This document shows, piece by piece, positions 59,101 through 64,000 of a stretch of 64,000 nt of DNA. The notes beneath the pieces were generated by a model. The model was not told the origin of the DNA, did not search any database, and saw only the letters and a list, made by a program, of their open reading frames with translations. Within the stretch, counting starts at the first letter, position 1. The number at the start of each line of letters is the position of its first letter. The stretch is from Paraphysoderma sedebokerense (lineage: Eukaryota; Blastocladiomycota; Physodermatomycetes; Physodermatales; Physodermataceae), in NCBI GenBank assembly GCA_025602915.1, contig JAHLJZ010000015.1, positions 124,001 to 188,000 of the forward strand. Direction: 5' to 3'. Made by a program: the position numbers and the translations under genes.

Positions 59101-60478
59101 CAACATCATCGATGGACGCTATTTGGAGGCATCCACTTTGGTTGAGGTAGTTATAGTCGGCCGCCTCTGTGAGAGCAAATACGTCTGCTTTTCCAAAAGA
59201 AGTAAGCCTATCAATCGACAGTTTGAACTGACAGAATACAAAACCGACCCTTTTCTTCTTGAGAGCATCCAGCTAAAAGCTGATAAAATACGTGATAGTT
59301 TCGTTCTCCCTCTGCCTGTGACACGATACGAGATTTCTCCAGGAGATCTACAGAAAGCAATGAATATGTTACAATTTAAATTATGGCTGAATAAGAAATT
59401 GATTTTGACTGAATAAATACAATGTCGAGTTTTAGCTCCCACTATGTCGCCTTCATGACTAAACTGGACTTCGATAAATTTTCCCTGAAAAAGTTTGCGC
59501 AAGTCAATGCTAGGTTACTCAAAACTATATATCGTCTGAAGATACTTACAAAACGACTAGAATTGTCATTTCTAACGGTTTTTGCATTACCAAAGGCTTC
59601 TAAAATCGGGGATGCTTCAAGAATCTGATCCTGAATGATCGATCGCTTCGGTGACACGGAAGCTAGATATTGTAAAAACAGCTTTGTGGATTCCGTTTTT
59701 CCTGATCCCGATTCTCCACTGATTTCATAAAAACCATTAGATTAATTGCGATAACCAAAGAACCAGAGGCCCGTTGGCGGAGACAACGAACCTTATCACC
59801 ACACATTGATTTTTTTTCGTTCGACCTAAATTAACGTAGCTCTCATTCGCAACAGCAAAAATATGAGGGGGCTTTTCACCAAAAGTCATTCCCTTATATT
59901 CTATCACATTTTCCATTGTGTATATTGGTAACCACTTGTACGGGTTCATCGCCACCAAAATGTTCCCGCAATAGGTCTGTCGGTTGAAAGCGTTAATTCT
60001 CAGAAGAAACTTCCATTTCCAATAACAGAAAGCTATCCCATACATATATTTCATCCCTCATGTATCGGACCCACATGTTGTGAAATATTGATCCGTCGAA
60101 TAAATCTACAAGTTGGATCATATCAGGCACTCCGTATAAATTCGAGGAATGCATCGGTTTCGCTTTGGTTTTGGGAATTTTATATGACTATTTACAATTA
60201 ACAGGGGTTAGAAACGAGGTCTAAATGCAACAAGTATGAGAATAGGTAATAGTAAGTCCATACTTGTCCATCAGTTGTGATAACGGACACATCGTTCCCA
60301 CTAATCGATTGGACCTGTGCTCCGAATGTGGAGTCCTGGTGCTCACACCAGCACCAAGTTCCCTATATAACAGCTCGTTAGCAGTGTCATTGATGAAATT
60401 CAGAAAGTATGGATGAGGGCAGCGGTTGCGGCGAAGAATTGACGTGAGGGAGACGGATATTACCGGTTGCAAGGCCAT
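50177..60478 (-). CDS. Class-VII-like myosin: motor, IQ, SAH, MyTH4-FERM-SH3-MyTH4-FERM
   Basis: A many-exon gene; the first coding exons are 60478-60464 (15 nt, MALQP), 60362-60264, 60187-60044, 59976-59792 and 59718-59550, and it ends at 50177. The motor has the SH3-like lead ([16 protein letters not shown]), [16 protein letters not shown]-loop [11 protein letters not shown], switch [28 protein letters not shown], switch [10 protein letters not shown] and FIRCIKPN. Loop 2 is long and Ser-rich. IQ-like segments (57350-57050) are followed by a charged EEARRR/KKAEEE single-helix-like stretch, a disordered linker, MyTH4 (about 56000-55250, [11 protein letters not shown]), FERM lobe F1 (55200-54850), a Gln/Met/Gly-rich insert (54850-53760), lobes F2-F3 (53620-52900), SH3 ([22 protein letters not shown]), a second MyTH4 ([12 protein letters not shown]) and a second FERM to 50177. 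This order is that of myosin VII, which links actin to membranes, adhesion and filopodia. Internal exon ends are only partly fixed. Confidence 0.92.
53960..54200 (-). repeat. Tandem ~30-bp repeats coding GSQQxxMGSVP units in the myosin insert
   Basis: Seven to eight consecutive copies of a roughly 10-codon unit (GSQQ-S/T/N-I/L-x-MGS-V/I-P/Q) lie in the part of the myosin gene that separates FERM lobes F1 and F2. Variants are [68 protein letters not shown] and [11 protein letters not shown]. The copies differ at silent and replacement sites, so the array is not brand-new. The surrounding insert is also rich in Gln, Met, Asn and Gly and looks prion-like or phase-separation-prone. Confidence 0.9.
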
Positions 60479-61098
60479 TTGGGGAGGAGAATGACGAGGA
60501 TGGGAACAAAACTAAAGACGGTACGCTAGAATAAGAGTTGCATGGAATGGGTTGCACAGAAAATGTGGTTTTGCAATACAATCTGTCAGGAATGATATAG
60601 ATAATAATCGATGCCTCCAAAAGTCCACATCCGGCCGAGCGTCTCTTCCTTGTCGCATGAGCCCCTCGCTTCCTTCCTGCTCGGGACGCGTTCCCTTCTT
60701 TGTCTGACTTTATCTTTTGTCTACATATTTTATACAGATCGGATGCCATACGCACAGAGAATTATCACCGCAAACTAACAGTTACTGTCTACAACAGTCA
60801 GAATTATGAAATCTCGAAAGTCTATACGTTGACGAAGCAACAGAAGAGAAAGGGAAAGCCCTCCCACAACTGTATCCCAAATGCCTCCTGCAAAGTGTAA
60901 AACAATTTTTTGGTTGATTTCCAATTTCCTGCTAGGCCATTTCAATAAAACTCATCCAAGATCAATAGAGGACTAAAGCTACTTGGTATCTATATGATGT
61001 TGTTCCCGGAAAGTCCAGAGGAGCACCTTTCTTTCAGAATCTGCGCCAGAGGAAAAGACCGGACGCCAAGCGATAGCATAATAGCAACTAACAAAGAT
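60479..61098. other. Intergenic region upstream of the myosin gene
   Basis: About 620 bp between the myosin start and the 3' end of the FCP1-homology gene, both on the minus strand. An open frame over 60755-60387 overlaps the myosin's first exon in another frame and has no motif; a 66-codon plus-strand frame is also unsupported. The myosin promoter should lie here. Confidence 0.45.
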
Positions 61099-62504
61099 TT
61101 AACATTGCCTTGCACATTCTTCCTCCAGATGTTTTTGTAGCGAATCACTCGCTTTCTCAGTAGTCTCATTCACGTCCACTAATGTCCCTTGTGCGTTTGC
61201 CAATAATTCCCTCGTCACTGAAATGGCTAATCGTTTCCGCTCTCTTTTTCGAATTTTTTTCTCTCTTGCTTTCTTAATTTTCCTCTCGATTCGATCTTTT
61301 TCTTCTTGCGCTCGCATCTCAGCTTTCTTTTGCTCGCGTTCATTTCTTAATTCTATCGACTTCGTCAAGTCCAAGTCATCGTAATCTTTCCATTCATCGC
61401 TCAGAGAGTACCTTATTCTATTCTGATTTTCAGTGGATAGATAGGTAGTTTTAGAACCACCGTAGCCGCACATAGCGCGATCGAGAGGAGTTTGAAGCAA
61501 CGACAAGGAAGTCACATTCGAGGAAGAAGAGAAAGCTGTAGTAGAAGAGTCGGGAAGACTAGAACCAACGGACGAAGAAGAGTCCTCGTCATCTGATCTT
61601 CCATAGGTCGCCGATGATGAGGAATAGCTTGTCGACGTATCAAAGTTAAACGTCACTGAAAATGGGCTCGACCTTAGAAAATCTCGAACATCAGATGGCG
61701 CAGGTACATTAATATGATCGGCCGCAAATCGCAAATACCGTAGAAGGGAGAGCAAGGCGGTATCGTCTTCTGCCCGAATACTGGGATCCGATACAGTATA
61801 TGGCGGTATAATAACGGCATTCGCTGGATGTCGATGGAGTTTGGTCATGGAATCGTCAACAATCACAGTATTGGTTGGGTTATAAAAAGGTTTAAAAGTT
61901 TCGTTGGACCAAAGGGACGATAGATCCTTTGATTTCAATTAATTAGCTCCAGTCAAATATTTGCCATATCAAGTCTTTCAATGCAATATACTGCAAAAGG
62001 GATTAAACTGAATGGTAAACCATACCTTAACGGTATCCCTTAAAGTCCCCTTTATCGGCTCACACATTGCTCGATGCCAAATGCATTTTAAACTCTTGAA
62101 CCGCTCCTTAAACAACATCTGGCAAATCGGAATTGCATTTTTCTCTTTAGCTGATGTCCATACGAAAACGTCTATATTCGGTATGCTAGTTAAACTGGAG
62201 ATAAAGTAATCGGTGTGGGGCCGAATGAAAATCTGTCGTTGGTTTATTGTACAATCGACTTTCGGGCGATTAGGATTTAGATTTGCCATCTTCCTCTCTT
62301 GACGAGATAATCGCTCTGCGAATAATTCAAATCAATGGGTTGACTAAAAGGATTGGAGTTTATAACAATAAATGCGGTTGCATACCAATTAAACACCCAT
62401 TCAGATCTAGAATGGTAAGGCAATTGATTGAATAAGCATAGCCAAGTTTCCATCGATAGATGTTGTACTATTAACATACCTAATATCACAAGCATCCGCT
62501 TCAT
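61099..62504 (-). CDS. FCP1-homology (NIF/CTD-phosphatase-like) HAD protein with altered DxD motif
   Basis: Four exons, 62504-62480, 62406-62386 (21 nt), 62315-62026 and 61926-61099, join in phase to 387 residues. The joins give MKRMLVILDLNGCLIERLSRQ, then RPHTDYFISSLTSIPNIDVFVWTSA (motif II region, VFVWTSA), TVKDLSSLW and NTVIVDDSMTKLHRHPANAVIIP (motif IV DDS with its usual continuation). This is the FCP1-homology fold of small CTD phosphatases and the fungal DLNGTL subfamily. The canonical DLDGTL nucleophile motif is DLNGCL here: the first Asp is kept but the second, the general acid/base, is Asn, so phosphatase activity is doubtful. The C-terminal half is Ser-rich, then a Lys/Glu/Arg-rich helix (RERKRLAISVTREL). 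The frame is open upstream of the chosen ATG, so another 5' exon is possible. It lies downstream of the unknown charged protein gene, same strand. Confidence 0.85.
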
Positions 62505-62713
62505 TTTAGCATTGATCCCTCGGTTCTCACTGAATAGAAAAAGAAAATTCACAAAATAAACGACGGAAGCGGAGGGAACCGACAGAGACTGCGTTGCTTG
62601 ATCTAGAACAATAGGCAATCCGAAAAAAAATTCTTTCTTGTCTTAGGCGAAAAATAACGGATATTTTATTATTGCTATTTACATATCCTATAATTACAAA
62701 TGTTTGAACTGTA

Positions 62714-63881
62714 TCAGTTTGTCTTTTGCTTTGATGAACGATGAAATCCTTTAATGATCTTGTGTTCTTTTATGCATCGCTCCTGTGCAAGCGAAATAAA
62801 TCATCGAAAATCAGCAACGAGAACGTTTACGTGTTACTGCGCTCTCTCTTCACAGAAATAGTGCCTAGAAATTTAATCAAAACATACCCAGACTATGTTC
62901 TTCTCTTTCTGGACGTCCTCTGCAGTAATGGCTGCACATTCCACCATCTTCCTAATTTGCTCTTCCTCGTCGTCATCCCGGATATAATAACTGTCAGGTC
63001 GCCGATTGATCATATCTAATTGGGACTCATATTTTATAGTGGCAGTCTTCACAAATAGTAGACCCGCAGTAGGATTCGCTGAAAAAAGGCGGAAGGGAAG
63101 CTTAAAATGGGTGTCTGATTCTAAAATATTGGCTTCATCTTGAATCGCGCCGGACGGCGGAGAAACATCAGATGCAGTAAATGCGAGTGATCTTTCAATA
63201 CGAGAAGACAAGTTGTTGTAAATTCGTTGCTGGAATTGTTTCAATTCTTCCTCGTCATTTTCATTGTCCGAGTCATCATAATATTCAATAGGCGGGCCGT
63301 AGATTTGTTGACGAATAGAGAGCGGTCGGGAATTATCATTGAGTGCGTTGTCAGCTTTCAAAGCAAGTTGACCGGGAGCGATTGGGCTAGACAGAAATTG
63401 CCTTGATCAGAATCATAATGAAGCAGCCGAGCGAACATGATATCCATGTCACTTCATCCCAATCTCACTTAAAAAGAATAACTGATATCCTTTTCTAAAT
63501 ATTTTTAACTTACATTTCGACTAATCTTTCATTTACAATTTGCCCATCCTCATCATACTTCATATGTACTCCTTTCCTCTGTCGAAACGGTACCTTAACT
63601 CTTTTCGTTTCACGAATATATCGTTTTCTTAACAACTTACGACTGTTGTGCTGCGCGGACAGAAGAGGGTGACTTTCGTACGCCTGTCGATGTAGAATCG
63701 GCAATATATATTTGTCCTGATGGTAATTAGTGTGGCGGTAAGGACTAGAATTGGAAAATCGAGAAGAAGGCGGCCCACGAGAATAGGAATGATTCGACTG
63801 CGAATACGGCCGACGAGAGAAGGAATTGAACGAAGAACGAGAATTGGATTGTCTCCAGTTTCTTTGGATCGGAGATGCCAT
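62714..63881 (-). CDS. Protein of unknown function, Arg/Ser-rich N-terminus and acidic middle
   Basis: Three exons, 63881-63514, 63401-62888 and 62782-62714, join in phase to 316 residues with good splice sites (GTAAGT, GTATGT donors; ATCAAG and GCACAG acceptors). The N-terminal 60 residues are rich in Arg, Ser, Asn and Tyr (SFNSFSRRPYSQSNHSYSRG), an RS-like/RGG-like low-complexity region. A basic stretch (RKLLRKRYIRETKRVKVPFR) could be a nuclear signal. An acidic block (YYDDSDNENDEEELKQFQ) and a helical Glu-rich C-terminal part (DDDEEEQIRKMVECAA) follow. I recognise no family; an RNA-binding or nuclear factor is a guess from composition. Only about 120 bp of upstream DNA are in the window. 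Confidence 0.75.
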
Positions 63882-64000
63882 TTTTCAATATATTTAATGT
63901 ACTCGACATTGACACAATACGCGGAATGGAAGTCATACTGCTGTTGATACCTTACACGTGATCGTTACTACCCGGATATTTGTGACCTTTATTCGAAGTC

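Noticed and set aside
60221-60478. 85-codon frame starting [11 protein letters not shown] as the myosin N-terminus
   Set aside because: After MALQP a GTAATA donor begins an intron; the next exon in a different frame restores the myosin SH3-like lead sequence.
60387-60755. 122-codon minus-strand open frame ahead of the myosin
   Set aside because: It runs in another frame through the myosin's first exon and intron and has no motif; the MALQP exon plus the 60362 exon gives a proper myosin N-terminus.
1-64000. tRNA, rRNA, CRISPR arrays, LTR or other virus-like elements
   Set aside because: By eye I found no tRNA B-box with matching arms, no rRNA-like sequence, no spaced direct repeats and no element-type open frames; a covariance or profile scan was not possible here.

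Overview
This is eukaryotic nuclear DNA. It is gene-dense, with short spliceosomal introns (about 55-190 bp, donors mostly GTAAGT, GTATGT, GTTAGT or GTAAAT) and long intrinsically disordered protein segments. I read 19 protein-coding genes, most by joining exons whose phases agree and whose joined product restores a family signature. I saw no rRNA, tRNA, CRISPR array, LTR element or other recognisable mobile element.

The gene set suggests an opisthokont near the base of the fungal side. A Chs5 (exomer) homologue is a fungal trait. A MyTH4-FERM-SH3-MyTH4-FERM myosin, a villin/gelsolin-family protein, an EMAP-like (EML) protein, a WRAP53/TCAB1 homologue, a Mis18 protein and a shieldin-2-like protein are better known from animals and other protists and are missing from most model fungi. 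An aphelid-, chytrid- or other early-diverging holomycotan-like organism is my inference; no rRNA marker is present to settle it.

Layout. 0.2-1.5 kb (-): nucleotide-sugar transporter. 1.9-5.5 kb (+): OB-fold/zinc-ribbon protein resembling SHLD2. 5.7-7.3 kb (-): SAM methyltransferase. 7.7-12.8 kb (-): two secretory-pathway glycosyltransferase genes, one a multi-domain fusion interrupted by an exact 14-bp tandem duplication. 12.8-15.2 kb: no convincing gene. 15.2-16.1 kb (+): small multi-pass membrane protein. 16.8-20.4 kb (+): Mis18 with a very long tail. 20.6-22.7 kb (-): DUF229 lumenal hydrolase-like protein. 23.6-25.6 kb (+): Chs5-like. 26.4-29.3 kb (+): large multi-pass membrane protein. 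29.6-30.8 kb (-): DEDDh nuclease-like (Gfd2/YDR514C type). 30.9-32.8 kb (+): WRAP53/TCAB1. 33.1-35.5 kb (+): EML. 35.7-44.4 kb (+): 2,631-residue villin/gelsolin-like protein. 44.6-47.6 kb (+): PRMT5. 48.2-49.6 kb (+): PKA catalytic subunit. 50.2-60.5 kb (-): class-VII-like myosin. 61.1-62.5 kb (-): FCP1-homology HAD protein. 62.7-63.9 kb (-): unknown charged protein.

The genes are not an operon, but themes recur: Golgi glycosylation and secretion (transporter, glycosyltransferases, DUF229, Chs5), actin and microtubule cytoskeleton (villin-like, myosin, EML), and chromosome or telomere biology (SHLD2-like, Mis18, WRAP53, PRMT5). The most unusual features are the interrupted glycosyltransferase fusion, the myosin FERM domain split by a repeat-bearing insert, the roughly 15-copy SSSxGLxxLY motif array in the villin-like protein, the Mis18 tail ending in a SUMO-interaction-like motif, and a set of 15-21 nt coding exons.
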